From Phascolarctobacterium sp. (GTDB lineage: Bacteria > Bacillota > Negativicutes > Acidaminococcales > Acidaminococcaceae): a DNA stretch of 64,000 nucleotides. Position 1 is the first letter of the stretch. Each line of letters opens with the position of its first letter. Of this stretch, positions 15,512 to 23,412 are shown in pieces. The notes beneath the pieces were generated by a model. It saw only the letters and a list, made by a program, of their open reading frames with translations, searched no databases and was not told the origin of the DNA. The stretch is taken from assembly GCA_003150755.1 (NCBI GenBank), contig QAMT01000002.1, positions 563,135 to 627,134 on the forward strand. Reading direction: 5' to 3'. Position numbers and translations under genes: made by a program.

Positions 15512-17191
15512 TTAAATACCTACATTACCCTTAGTAAGCTTGTTCAAAATAACATTGCCCACCAGAACTATCAGCAAAATAATTACCGAAAGCACGGAAG
15601 CATTCTGCGTATCGGCATAGGTCTGCAAATCGTACAGCAGTACGCCGATAGTTTTGGTGTCACTGCCGTACAAAAGCAGCGACATCGTCAGTTCGTAGAA
15701 CGACGGCATAAAAATCAGGAACCAGCCGGCAATAACCGACGGTGCAATCAGCGGCATGATAATGTCCTTGCAGGTACGCAGCCAGCTTGCGCCGGAGTTC
15801 AGCGCCGCTTCTTCAAGCGAAATATGCACCTGGCTCAGCGAAGCCGCAATCGTGCGGACGGACATCGTCATATATTTTACAAGGTAGCTGACAATCAAAA
15901 TCCACATTGTGGAATACATATTGAGGCCGAAGTTGCCGGAGAAGGTAATTACCAGCGCCAGCGCGATAACGATACTCGGCGTAGAGCCGCCGACAACCGT
16001 TAAAAGGTCCGGCAGGTTGCGGCCCTTGACATTGGTTTTAACGGCAAGATAAGCAATAAAGATTGCCAGCGCCGTGCCGATGGTAGCGGCAATTACGCCG
16101 TACACAACAGAGTTCCACACGCTTTCCATATACTGCGAACTGGTAATAACCGGAATCCAGGCATCAAAGCCGAGATTGGAAAGCGTAATGCCCTTGGACA
16201 TACTCTTGAGCAGGGAAGTCAGCAAAATGGAACCCAGCGGCAGGATAACGGCAATAAAGCCGTACAGGCCGACAGCAAAGAACGCAGGCCATTTCCACTT
16301 GCCAAGCTCAACAATATTCGGGCGCGTGCTTTTGCCGCTGATGGTAGTATAATCCTTGCGGCCCAGCATCCACGTCATGCCGAACAAAAGCGCGTTGGCG
16401 ATAAACATCAAAGATGCCGCCAAAGACGTTGCGTCGCGGATACCGGCTTCGTCGCCCATATAAACATAAGTAACAATGCGGGTTGTCATAACTTCAATAT
16501 TGCCAGGCATACCGACGATTGCCGGAATACCGAAGCAGGAGCCTGCGGCGATAAATACCAGAAGGCCGCCGGCCAGAATGGAAGGTGCCATCAAAGGCAG
16601 CGTCACGTCAATCAAAGTACGCAGCGGCGAAGAACCGGAAACCCTTGCTGCTTCCTCCAGCGTCGGGTCCATTTTTTCCATCGCGCGCGAAATAGTAATA
16701 AAAGCAAATGGAGAATAGAATAAAGTCAAAACCCATGCCAGGCCGCCGGTTGTGTAAATATCAAACGGAGCCTGCTGCAAATTGAATATCCACTTAAAAA
16801 TATTGTTCAGATAACCAACACTGGGGTTTAAAAGCTGCACCCAGGCGATAGCGCCTACATACGGCGGAATCATATAGCTGGCAACCAGAAGCGTGCGGTA
16901 ACCCTTTTTCCAGGGCAAATCAGTACGCCCAACCAGCCACGCCAGCGGAAACGTAATAATTACGCTGGCCACCATAACTATCAGCGAAAGCTCAACAGTA
17001 TTGGCAAGCGCGCGCCAGTTAACGTCCTGGCTGTAAACTTCGCGGTAGTTTTCCAGCGTAAATGCGCCGTCAACCAGCACACTGTCATACAAAAGTATGG
17101 CCAGCGGGAAAACCACAAAATATAAAAGTAACACCACAGACAGCGAAATTACTATGAATTTGCTGTTTATTCTTTGTAAAAAGCCCACCAT
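15512..17191 (-). CDS. Fused-permease ABC transporter membrane protein (FbpB type)
   Basis: A 559-residue protein with two homologous permease halves, about 12 membrane helices in all, as in FbpB-type ferric-iron permeases. Each half has the conserved cytoplasmic EAA loop: LEEAARVSGSSPLRTLIDVT near residue 180 and LEEAALNSGASWLRTCKDII near 465, which contact the ATPase. The ATG at 17191 follows AAAGGAG. It lies between the first binding protein, behind an attenuating hairpin, and the ATPase. Confidence 0.93.
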   Translation of the reverse strand: MVGFLQRINSKFIVISLSVVLLLYFVVFPLAILLYDSVLVDGAFTLENYREVYSQDVNWRALANTVELSLIVMVASVIITFPLAWLVGRTDLPWKKGYRTLLVASYMIPPYVGAIAWVQLLNPSVGYLNNIFKWIFNLQQAPFDIYTTGGLAWVLTLFYSPFAFITISRAMEKMDPTLEEAARVSGSSPLRTLIDVTLPLMAPSILAGGLLVFIAAGSCFGIPAIVGMPGNIEVMTTRIVTYVYMGDEAGIRDATSLAASLMFIANALLFGMTWMLGRKDYTTISGKSTRPNIVELGKWKWPAFFAVGLYGFIAVILPLGSILLTSLLKSMSKGITLSNLGFDAWIPVITSSQYMESVWNSVVYGVIAATIGTALAIFIAYLAVKTNVKGRNLPDLLTVVGGSTPSIVIALALVITFSGNFGLNMYSTMWILIVSYLVKYMTMSVRTIAASLSQVHISLEEAALNSGASWLRTCKDIIMPLIAPSVIAGWFLIFMPSFYELTMSLLLYGSDTKTIGVLLYDLQTYADTQNASVLSVIILLIVLVGNVILNKLTKGNVGI

Positions 17192-17254
17192 AACTCCTTT
17201 CTACGGCATAACGGCCGCCCTAAAACATAATTTAAGGTTGCTTTTTATAAAATG

Positions 17255-17283
17255 GGAAAAAGGGATCGCCAAGCAGCGACCCC
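17255..17283 (-). terminator. Intercistronic attenuator between binding protein and permease
   Basis: On the minus strand GGGGTCGC, loop of 6, GCGATCCC with one G-U pair, then T5. It would let more transcript of the binding-protein gene than of the permease accumulate, as is usual in ABC operons. Confidence 0.55.
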
Positions 17284-17329
17284 TGAATTCCCTCACTTAA
17301 CTATTTCATGCCGGATTTAGAAAGAACCG

Positions 17330-18364
17330 TTATTCCATAACCCTTACGCGGAACTCTTCTTTGATTTCAGCTTTATTGTCAGCCAGTTTCTGCCAGTTAA
17401 CCTTTACAGCATTATCAGAGAAGGTTTTAAGTGCCGGAGCACCTTTAGGAGGCTCTACGTCGCCACGGACAGAATGCATCCAGCCTTCAACAACTGCCTG
17501 CTGGCCTTCTTTGGAAAGCCACCAGTCAACCATAGCTTTTGCACCGTCCTGATTTTTGGTAGTATTGAAAATAGCAATCGGCGAAGGAATGATAACTACG
17601 CCGTCTTCAGGATAAACAACTTTCAAAGGCTCGTTTTTGGTTGCAGCAAGTTTGAGGATATTTTCTTCCAGAATCATAGCTGCAGCGTATTCGCCGGTCA
17701 AAAGTTTGTTCTGAATAGCGGAGTTGCCTTCTTCTACGCGGATGCCGTTAGCTTTCAGCTGGTCGAAATATTCCCAGCCATATTTGTCAGCCAGCGCTGC
17801 AACAGCAACAAAGGCCGTACCGGAAAGCATCGGGTTAGGCATAGCGATTTTGCCCTGCCATTTCGGGTCGGTCAAATCCTTCCAGGATTTAGGCGCTTCT
17901 TCAGCGGACAGTTTATCGGAGTTGTAAGCGATAATCATGTTGCTGATGCGGACGGAAGACCAGGCGCCTTTTTCGTCCTTATCGGTGATAACGTCTTTCA
18001 GATTCGGGGATACATAATCCAAAAGCAGGTTATCTTTTTTGAGGGACAGGTAATAAGAAGGTTCAGCAACCATCAAAACATCTGCGCCGATTTTTTTAGC
18101 TTTGATTTCGCCGGCCATTTTAGTCATAACTTTTTCGGTACCGCCCTGGAACCAGTTAACCTTCATATCCGGGAAAACTTTGCTCATTGCCGGTTTGCAG
18201 ACATTGTCAATAATATCGGGGTAAATGGAAGTATAAACCATTACCTCGCCGCTCGGACCGCCTGCTTTAGCAGCGTCTTTTTTCTCATCGCCGCCGCAGC
18301 CTGCAACAACTGCCGATAACGCCAGAACTGCCGCAGCAGTACAGAGCCATTTTGCTTTTTTCAT
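17330..18364 (-). CDS. Solute-binding lipoprotein of the ABC importer (iron type)
   Basis: A 344-residue binding protein. The N-terminus has a type-II signal peptide ending in the lipobox VVAGC, so the mature protein is lipid-anchored, unlike the second copy downstream. The body matches the ferric-iron-type family: GEVMVYTSIYPDI, MAGEIKAKKIGADVLMVAEP, APKSWKDLTDPKWQGKIAMP. Members of this family also bind phosphonates or other anions, so iron is the likeliest but not the only ligand. AAAGGAG precedes the ATG. It is the first gene of the operon; a 14-base palindrome lies about 80 bases upstream. Confidence 0.87.
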   Translation of the reverse strand: MKKAKWLCTAAAVLALSAVVAGCGGDEKKDAAKAGGPSGEVMVYTSIYPDIIDNVCKPAMSKVFPDMKVNWFQGGTEKVMTKMAGEIKAKKIGADVLMVAEPSYYLSLKKDNLLLDYVSPNLKDVITDKDEKGAWSSVRISNMIIAYNSDKLSAEEAPKSWKDLTDPKWQGKIAMPNPMLSGTAFVAVAALADKYGWEYFDQLKANGIRVEEGNSAIQNKLLTGEYAAAMILEENILKLAATKNEPLKVVYPEDGVVIIPSPIAIFNTTKNQDGAKAMVDWWLSKEGQQAVVEGWMHSVRGDVEPPKGAPALKTFSDNAVKVNWQKLADNKAEIKEEFRVRVME

Positions 18365-18444
18365 GAGTCTCCACTCCTTTTATGGTTTTTAGGATACTAT
18401 TAAATTATTTTCTCCTGGAATTGTAAAATTCCTGCTTACATTAG

Positions 18445-18458
18445 GTAAAATATTTTAC
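18445..18458. promoter_or_regulatory. Palindrome upstream of the ABC operon, possible operator
   Basis: GTAAAATATTTTAC is a perfect 14-base palindrome 81 bases before the binding-protein start. A looser inverted repeat, TTTAACAA/TTGTTAAA (18464-18500), lies next to it. The regulator is unknown; it does not match the Fur 19-mer I know. The rest of 18365-18563 holds no gene. Confidence 0.4.
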
Positions 18459-18563
18459 ATATTTTTAACAATTCTGTTACTTTTTTACATTCTTGTTAAA
18501 TTTCTCCATTACAAAAGCACAATATTGCACTTTTTGACCCGCAGGGACTTTTTATGTCCCTTG

Positions 18564-19628
18564 TTAAAGCACCATAAAATTCATTTCCCATGCCGGCACA
18601 TAAGGGTGCTTGCGCAGATATATTTTATAATCCGGGCGCAGCTGCCAGATAAGTTCCGGCAATGCAAAAAAGTCGTTGTCGTAATGATAGGCAGCAATAA
18701 ACATTTTCGGTTTATCGCGCAGGATGTGTTCTTTTAAACCCAAGAGCGCTTGTTTTTCCGCTCCCTCAACGTCCATTTTAATGTAGGTAACAGGCTCCTC
18801 TCCCAGAAGGTTATCCATTTTAACGGCTTTGACCATGCGCTTATGCGCCCCGATAAGCGTAGACTGCCTGCCGCCGCTGTCCGAAAATTCCAGTTCCGTA
18901 TCTTCGTCCCACACGGCAGCTTCTACCGTGTGCAAAGCAGCCAGCCCTTCGGTTTTAGCGCACAGCTTGCGGTAATTGCGGCGGTCAGCTTCAACAGCCG
19001 TTATTTTAGTATAACGCCCGTCCGTCAGGCTTAAAAATTCGCGCACCGTGTCGCCGTCATACGCGCCTAAATCAAGATAGCTTTCAGCTTCCGTAAACGC
19101 AAAAAGCTGCTTTAAATCGTCAAAGCGCTCAGTTTCACATTTCCACAAATACTGCGGCTTGCCGCTCAGCTTATAGTTCAGCACATTTGCAAACACCCTG
19201 CGCGATTGTTCGTCTGCCAGGCGCTCATACACTGCCTGCAAACGCTCTGCATATTTACTAAGCCACGCTTTGTCCACTGCTTCGCTGCCTGCATACAGCG
19301 GCAGATGCGGCGCAAAAACAACGTGCTCAGCCGCCAATGCTTTAAAGCGTGCCAGTACCTCCGGCAGTTCCGAAGCAAAGGCAATAACAACGGCAAAATC
19401 ACTCAGCCGTTCTTTTATACTGGCGTAATGCTCCACCGTAAAACCGCGGAAGTTTTGCCCGCGCACAAATTCATCGCTGGCAAAAACCGCCGCTGCCTGT
19501 AAATTTTCCGCCTCCATCCTGTCAAGTATCGCGTCTGCGCCGTTGCCCATGCCGTACAGCACCAAAGGCTTGCCGCAGCTGCGCATATTTTCCCAAACGT
19601 CATTTTTTTTGGTAATAAATTCCAACAT
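18564..19628 (-). CDS. FkbM-family SAM methyltransferase
   Basis: A 354-residue protein. The C-terminal half is an FkbM-type methyltransferase domain: SAM-binding loop YLDLGAYDGDTV near residue 180, acidic VEADRRNY, and the family signature YIKMDVEGAEKQAL near residue 275. The N-terminal 130 residues look like a nucleotide- or sugar-binding domain (KPLVLYGMGNGADAILDRM), an arrangement common in FkbM proteins linked to surface polysaccharides. GGAGGG precedes the ATG. It stands alone, with no glycan genes nearby, so the methylated substrate is unknown. Confidence 0.85.
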   Translation of the reverse strand: MLEFITKKNDVWENMRSCGKPLVLYGMGNGADAILDRMEAENLQAAAVFASDEFVRGQNFRGFTVEHYASIKERLSDFAVVIAFASELPEVLARFKALAAEHVVFAPHLPLYAGSEAVDKAWLSKYAERLQAVYERLADEQSRRVFANVLNYKLSGKPQYLWKCETERFDDLKQLFAFTEAESYLDLGAYDGDTVREFLSLTDGRYTKITAVEADRRNYRKLCAKTEGLAALHTVEAAVWDEDTELEFSDSGGRQSTLIGAHKRMVKAVKMDNLLGEEPVTYIKMDVEGAEKQALLGLKEHILRDKPKMFIAAYHYDNDFFALPELIWQLRPDYKIYLRKHPYVPAWEMNFMVL

Positions 19629-19690
19629 ACTGCCCTCCGTTAATTACATAGCTTTATTTTATCTTAAAATCTGCCAAATGCCAAATTTAC

Positions 19691-19777
19691 GTTAACCTAC
19701 TATCTATTTTAAGTTGACCTTACGGCTGATAAATTATATAATACTTTTGTAAACTTATTTTGCAAAGAAGGTTAACC
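19691..19777. promoter_or_regulatory. GTTAACCT repeats before the ECF-like gene
   Basis: GTTAACCT (19691-19698) and GTTGACCT (19713-19720) lie two helical turns apart, and a palindromic GGTTAACC (19770-19777) overlaps the ribosome site next to the ATG. These could be operators, perhaps for the DtxR-type regulator encoded downstream; this is inference. Confidence 0.3.
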
Positions 19778-19778
19778 G

Positions 19779-20261
19779 ATGAAACTTACCAATCAGGATT
19801 TATGCCAGACTGCCCTTTTAGCGGCTTTTATCGCCGTCAGCGGCAGTTTAAAAATACCGTCAATTATCCCCGGCAGCGAATTTCAGCTTTCAGCTCCTAT
19901 CGCTGTCGCTATTTGCGGTGTGTTCGGCGTAAAAAAATATCTTACGGCAGGCATCGCCGCTTCGGTTATCTGCCTGCTGCTCGGCACGCAAAACCTTTTT
20001 AATGTGATGATTGCCCTGTGCTTCCGCGCCGTCATCGCCGCCATTTTTATCGCCGCAGGACCGCGCAGGCTTTTTTATATTATTTCAGGTCCTGTTGCCA
20101 GTATGGCTTCGCGCCTGGTGCTCAGCCTTTTTGTCGGCCAGGCCGCTTTGGCGCTTGTTGCCGCCGCCGTGCCCGGCATGATTTTTACTGCCGTTACCGC
20201 TCCCGCCCTGGCTGCTGTTCTGCAGCGCTTTAGTTTTGCCCGCCGCACATTAAAAGCGTAA
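19779..20261 (+). CDS. ECF-type substrate-binding (S) membrane protein
   Basis: A 160-residue, strongly hydrophobic protein with about five to six membrane helices and the opening pattern of ECF transporter S components: LCQTALLAAFIAVSGSLKIP, then FQLSAPIAVAICGVFGVKK. The substrate is unknown. The neighbours are a DtxR-type metal regulator and the cobalt chelatase CbiK, which makes a cobalt or corrinoid-related ligand attractive, but nothing in the protein itself shows this. No ATPase subunits are adjacent. Confidence 0.6.
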   Translation: MKLTNQDLCQTALLAAFIAVSGSLKIPSIIPGSEFQLSAPIAVAICGVFGVKKYLTAGIAASVICLLLGTQNLFNVMIALCFRAVIAAIFIAAGPRRLFYIISGPVASMASRLVLSLFVGQAALALVAAAVPGMIFTAVTAPALAAVLQRFSFARRTLKA

Positions 20262-20294
20262 CTGCGTTTGCCAGAGCAAACCAAAACTCTACTT

Positions 20295-20355
20295 TAATAT
20301 TACTTCTTGCCCAGGACGCCCGATAATGTTAAAATATATAAGAATAGTAATATTA
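20295..20355. promoter_or_regulatory. Inverted TAATATTAC repeats before the DtxR-type gene
   Basis: TAATATTAC (20295-20303) and its complement GTAATATTA (20347-20355) flank the likely promoter of the regulator gene. Their place suggests autoregulation, with DNA looping or two separate half-sites. Confidence 0.3.
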
Positions 20356-20375
20356 TCAGCACGGAGGTCTTAATT

Positions 20376-20747
20376 ATGATACTGCAGGAATCAGGCGAAA
20401 TGTATCTGGAAACGATTCTGCAATTGCACCAGAAAAATGGCAAAGTACGCTCCATTGACGTGGCTGAACAGATGAACTTTACCAAAGCCAGCGTCAGCCG
20501 TGCTATGAGCATTTTAAAACGCGAAAACTTTATTTTGGTAGAAGCCGGCGGCAACATTGTACTGACAGAAACCGGCCTTGCCAAAGCCAAAGAGGTACTG
20601 GAACGCCACAAGGTGCTGACCAAGTGCCTGATTGAGCATTTCGGCGTGCCGGCAGATATTGCCGAACACGATGCCTGCCGCATTGAGCATGTTATCAGCG
20701 CGCAGACCTTTGAGGCAATAAAAAAACATCTCGCGGACGGAAAATAA
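20376..20747 (+). CDS. DtxR/MntR-family metal-dependent repressor
   Basis: A 123-residue repressor of iron- or manganese-responsive genes. The N-terminal winged helix shows SGEMYLETILQL, VRSIDVAEQMNFTKASVSRAM (recognition helix) and a wing NIVLTETGLAKA. The dimerisation part carries the metal-site signature HDACRIEHVIS, matching the Cys/Glu/His site of DtxR. It lacks the C-terminal SH3-like domain, as in MntR. GGAGG precedes the ATG at 20376; a longer frame from 20307 has no such site. Its own terminator follows, and cbiK comes next on the same strand. Confidence 0.9.
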   Translation: MILQESGEMYLETILQLHQKNGKVRSIDVAEQMNFTKASVSRAMSILKRENFILVEAGGNIVLTETGLAKAKEVLERHKVLTKCLIEHFGVPADIAEHDACRIEHVISAQTFEAIKKHLADGK

Positions 20748-20775
20748 CCATATACAAACCAAACAGGCGGATATT

Positions 20776-20808
20776 AAACCTTTCTGTTTTCGGCAGAAAG
20801 GTTTTTTT
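20776..20808 (+). terminator. Terminator after the DtxR-type gene
   Basis: AAACCTTTCTG (20776-20786), loop of 7, CAGAAAGGTTT (20794-20804), then more T. It separates the regulator from cbiK. Confidence 0.85.
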
Positions 20809-20833
20809 ATGATAATTTAAAGGAGTGAATGTT

Positions 20834-21799
20834 TTGTTAAAAATTTTTCAGCCGCTTTGTCAGGCGGATGCCGGTGCAAGTGCCGGTTATAAACTGAGCG
20901 GTGAGGTAAAAACGGCAACGCCGTCGCTTTTAACCGCTGCCCAGCTTGGCGTGTGCGTGTACGAAAACCCGGAGCTTGCCGCACAGCCCGATAAAGACGC
21001 CCTGCTTGTAATGAGCTTTGGCACAACCTATAAAGAAACGCGCCGCAAAACCATTGACGCCGTTTTTGAAGAAATCAAGGCTGCCTGCCCCGGCGTAAAA
21101 GCAGAACTGGCATTTACCTCGCATATAGTTATTGACCGCATCAAAAAAAATGAAGGCATTGCCTACCCCACGCCGGAAGAGGCTCTGGCAAAACTGCACA
21201 GCGAAGGCTACACCCGCGTTGCGCTTTGCTCGCTGGATATTATCCCCGGTATTGAATACGCTTATAAAACCAATGTGTTCCACCACTATAAAACCAAGTT
21301 TAAAAAAATGTCCATCGGCACCCCGCTGATGTACTGGATGGGCCAGGAAGGCCAGCGCGATGATATCAAAGACACCATGCAGGCTTTAAGCACGCAGTTT
21401 CCGCCCCGGGCGGAAGGCAGCGCCGTACTGCTTCTGGCGCACGGCACACCGCACCCTTCCAATGCTTATTATTCCGTTATGCAAAACCGGCTGAACGAAC
21501 TGGGCTTTGACAACGCTTATATTTATTCTGTTGAAGGCTGGCCGCATCTTGATACCGTCATCCCTCAGCTCAAAGCCAAAAATATCAAAAACATTACCAT
21601 TATGCCCGCCATGCTGGTAGCAGGCGATCACGCCAACAACGATATGGCAGGCGGCGACGAAGATTCGCATAAAACCATCCTCGAAAAATGCGGCTTTAAG
21701 GTTACGCCTTATCTGCACGGTATGGGTGAAAACATCGGTATCCGCCGCCTGTTTGTCGCCCGCGCGCTGGAAGCATGGCAGGCTTTGCAGAAAAGCTAA
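20834..21799 (+). CDS. cbiK: Sirohydrochlorin cobaltochelatase CbiK
   Basis: CbiK inserts cobalt (or iron) into sirohydrochlorin, the early metal step of anaerobic B12 synthesis. Recognised segments are DALLVMSFGTTYKETR, AFTSHIVIDRIKKNEG, LLLAHGTPHPSNAYY with the catalytic His, and the second metal-binding His region MLVAGDHANNDMAG. The chelatase core starts only after about 55 residues of unassigned sequence; this N-terminal part has no signal peptide and is not usual for CbiK. I prefer the TTG at 20834, eight bases after GGAG; a GTG at 20825 overlaps that site. No other cob/cbi genes are nearby, which fits a metal-regulated chelatase supplied apart from the main pathway. Confidence 0.9.
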   Translation: MLKIFQPLCQADAGASAGYKLSGEVKTATPSLLTAAQLGVCVYENPELAAQPDKDALLVMSFGTTYKETRRKTIDAVFEEIKAACPGVKAELAFTSHIVIDRIKKNEGIAYPTPEEALAKLHSEGYTRVALCSLDIIPGIEYAYKTNVFHHYKTKFKKMSIGTPLMYWMGQEGQRDDIKDTMQALSTQFPPRAEGSAVLLLAHGTPHPSNAYYSVMQNRLNELGFDNAYIYSVEGWPHLDTVIPQLKAKNIKNITIMPAMLVAGDHANNDMAGGDEDSHKTILEKCGFKVTPYLHGMGENIGIRRLFVARALEAWQALQKS

Positions 21800-21813
21800 A
21801 AAGCTTTGTGTAC

Positions 21814-21831
21814 GGTTCAACAAAGGTTAAC
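21814..21831. promoter_or_regulatory. Direct repeat upstream of dcuC
   Basis: GGTTCAAC (21814-21821) and GGTTAAC (21825-21831) repeat with an 11-base period, about 75 bases before the -35 of dcuC. They resemble the GGTTAAC elements before the ECF-like gene. Regulator unknown. Confidence 0.3.
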
Positions 21832-21905
21832 ATATAAGATTTGCTTATAAACTTAACAATTTTATAATATTTTAAAAATTTTCTGTAAATTCATAACATT
21901 TCTGC

Positions 21906-21935
21906 TTGCTATCCGCATGGGTTTTCGCTTATACT
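21906..21935 (+). promoter_or_regulatory. Probable dcuC promoter
   Basis: TTGCTA (21906-21911), 18 bases, TATACT (21930-21935), 38 bases before the start codon. Confidence 0.5.
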
Positions 21936-21973
21936 GTAAATAGTTCTAACTACATAAAAGAGAGGATGATTAG

Positions 21974-23347
21974 ATGGGTATTGTAATTTCCGCACTTGTA
22001 ACATTCTGGGTAGGCTTTTTAATTTATAAAAAATACAAGCCGCAGCCCGTGCTCTTTTTGGGCGGCATGATTTTGATGTATATTGCAGTAATCTTCGGTT
22101 ACGGCGTTATCCTTCCGGAAAAAGCCTCTACCGGTTCCTGGTTCTTCGATGCATTTGAATTCATGCGCAAAACCATGAGCTCCAATGCCGCGGGCCTCGG
22201 CCTCAATATTATGTCCGTAGGCGCGTTTGCTCGTTATATGGACCGCATCGGCGCATCCCGCTCGCTGGTACGTTTAACCATCAAACCGCTTCTGGCATTA
22301 AAATCCCCTTATCTGGTACTTTCCGGCACCTGGATTGTCGGTATGTTAATCGGCCTTTGCATCAACAGCGCGTCCGGCCTTGCAATGCTGCTTATGGTAA
22401 CAATGTTCCCGATTCTTATCGGCCTTGGCGTAAGCCGCCTTTCCGCAACGGCTGCCGTTGCTTCCACCCTGTGCTTTGACTGGAGCCCGAGCGACACCGG
22501 CACCATTCTTTCGGCAACCACCGCAGGCGTTGACCCCGTTCTGTACTGGACCAACTACCAGGTTCCTATCGTTATGGTAGCCTTTGTAGTTGTAGGCACC
22601 TTGCATTATTTCACCCAAAAATATATGGATAAACGCATGGGCCACGTTGTTAAACCCATGGAAGTTGAAAAAGCAGAAGAAAACCCGGCCGACAATGCTC
22701 CGCTGTGGTACGCAATCCTGCCGGTAATCCCGCTCAGCTTAATCCTTTCCTTCAGCTCCCTGTGGATTACCACCATTAAAATGAACATCGTTATGGCTAT
22801 GTTCATCGGCCTGTTTATCGGCGCCTGCTGCGAATTTGCCCGCTGGCGCGACGGCAAGAAAGTATTTGCCGACATCCAGACCTTCTTTGACGGCTTAGGC
22901 ATGCAGATGGCTAACGTAATTACCCTTATCATTGCAGGCCAGACCTTTGCACAGGGCCTGCTCTCCATGGGCACCATCGACAGCCTGATTGAAGGCAGCA
23001 AAACCCTGGGCTTCGGCCCGATGGCAATGATGCTGGTAATGGTTGCCATTATCGTATTCAGCTCCATCGTTATGGGCAGCGGCAACGCTCCGTTCTTTGC
23101 GTTTGCTGCACTTACACCTGCCGTTGCTGCGCACACCGGCCTGCATCCGGTACTGATGCTTCTGCCGATGCACTTTGCAGCGTCCATTGCACGTACCTGC
23201 TCCCCGATTACGGCAGTTATCGTTGTATCCTCCGGCATGGGTAATGTTTCCAGCTTCGACCTTGTTAAACGTACCTTCATCCCGATGTGCGGCGCACTGG
23301 CCTGCACCCTGGGCATGACCTTCTACTACTATTACGCCGGAGTCTGA
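21974..23347 (+). CDS. dcuC: Anaerobic C4-dicarboxylate transporter DcuC
   Basis: A 457-residue inner-membrane carrier of the DcuC family, which exchanges or exports succinate and takes up fumarate, malate or aspartate in anaerobes. It is hydrophobic throughout, with about 12 membrane helices. Family-like parts include GLNIMSVGAFARYMDRIGAS, LCINSASGLAMLLMVTMFP, the polar FDWSPSDTGT segment, and SSIVMGSGNAPFFAFAAL in the second half. AGAGAGGA precedes the ATG. The transport fits a succinate-handling Negativicute; this lineage is known for succinate metabolism. Confidence 0.85.
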   Translation: MGIVISALVTFWVGFLIYKKYKPQPVLFLGGMILMYIAVIFGYGVILPEKASTGSWFFDAFEFMRKTMSSNAAGLGLNIMSVGAFARYMDRIGASRSLVRLTIKPLLALKSPYLVLSGTWIVGMLIGLCINSASGLAMLLMVTMFPILIGLGVSRLSATAAVASTLCFDWSPSDTGTILSATTAGVDPVLYWTNYQVPIVMVAFVVVGTLHYFTQKYMDKRMGHVVKPMEVEKAEENPADNAPLWYAILPVIPLSLILSFSSLWITTIKMNIVMAMFIGLFIGACCEFARWRDGKKVFADIQTFFDGLGMQMANVITLIIAGQTFAQGLLSMGTIDSLIEGSKTLGFGPMAMMLVMVAIIVFSSIVMGSGNAPFFAFAALTPAVAAHTGLHPVLMLLPMHFAASIARTCSPITAVIVVSSGMGNVSSFDLVKRTFIPMCGALACTLGMTFYYYYAGV

Positions 23348-23360
23348 TAAGTAAATTTTC

Positions 23361-23395
23361 AATAGCTGCTGCATTTGCGGCAGCTATTTGTTTTT
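23361..23395 (+). terminator. Terminator after dcuC
   Basis: AATAGCTGC (23361-23369) pairs with GCAGCTATT (23380-23388), then TGTTTTT. Confidence 0.7.
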
Positions 23396-23412
23396 AAGAA
23401 AGGACTGATAAC

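Noticed and set aside
14423..16003. A long open frame on the plus strand across the ABC ATPase and permease genes
   Set aside because: It is antisense to two genes with clear catalytic motifs, has no ribosome site and translates to low-complexity His/Arg/Asn-rich sequence.
17474..18319. A long plus-strand frame opposite the binding lipoprotein
   Set aside because: Antisense shadow of a well supported gene; Phe- and Asn-rich translation with no motif.
18541..18560. AGGGAC/GTCCCT hairpin after the FkbM gene
   Set aside because: Six-base stem without a T-run on the minus strand; too weak for a terminator call.
22606..23374. Minus-strand frames opposite dcuC
   Set aside because: They follow from codon bias of dcuC; no ribosome site or family pattern.
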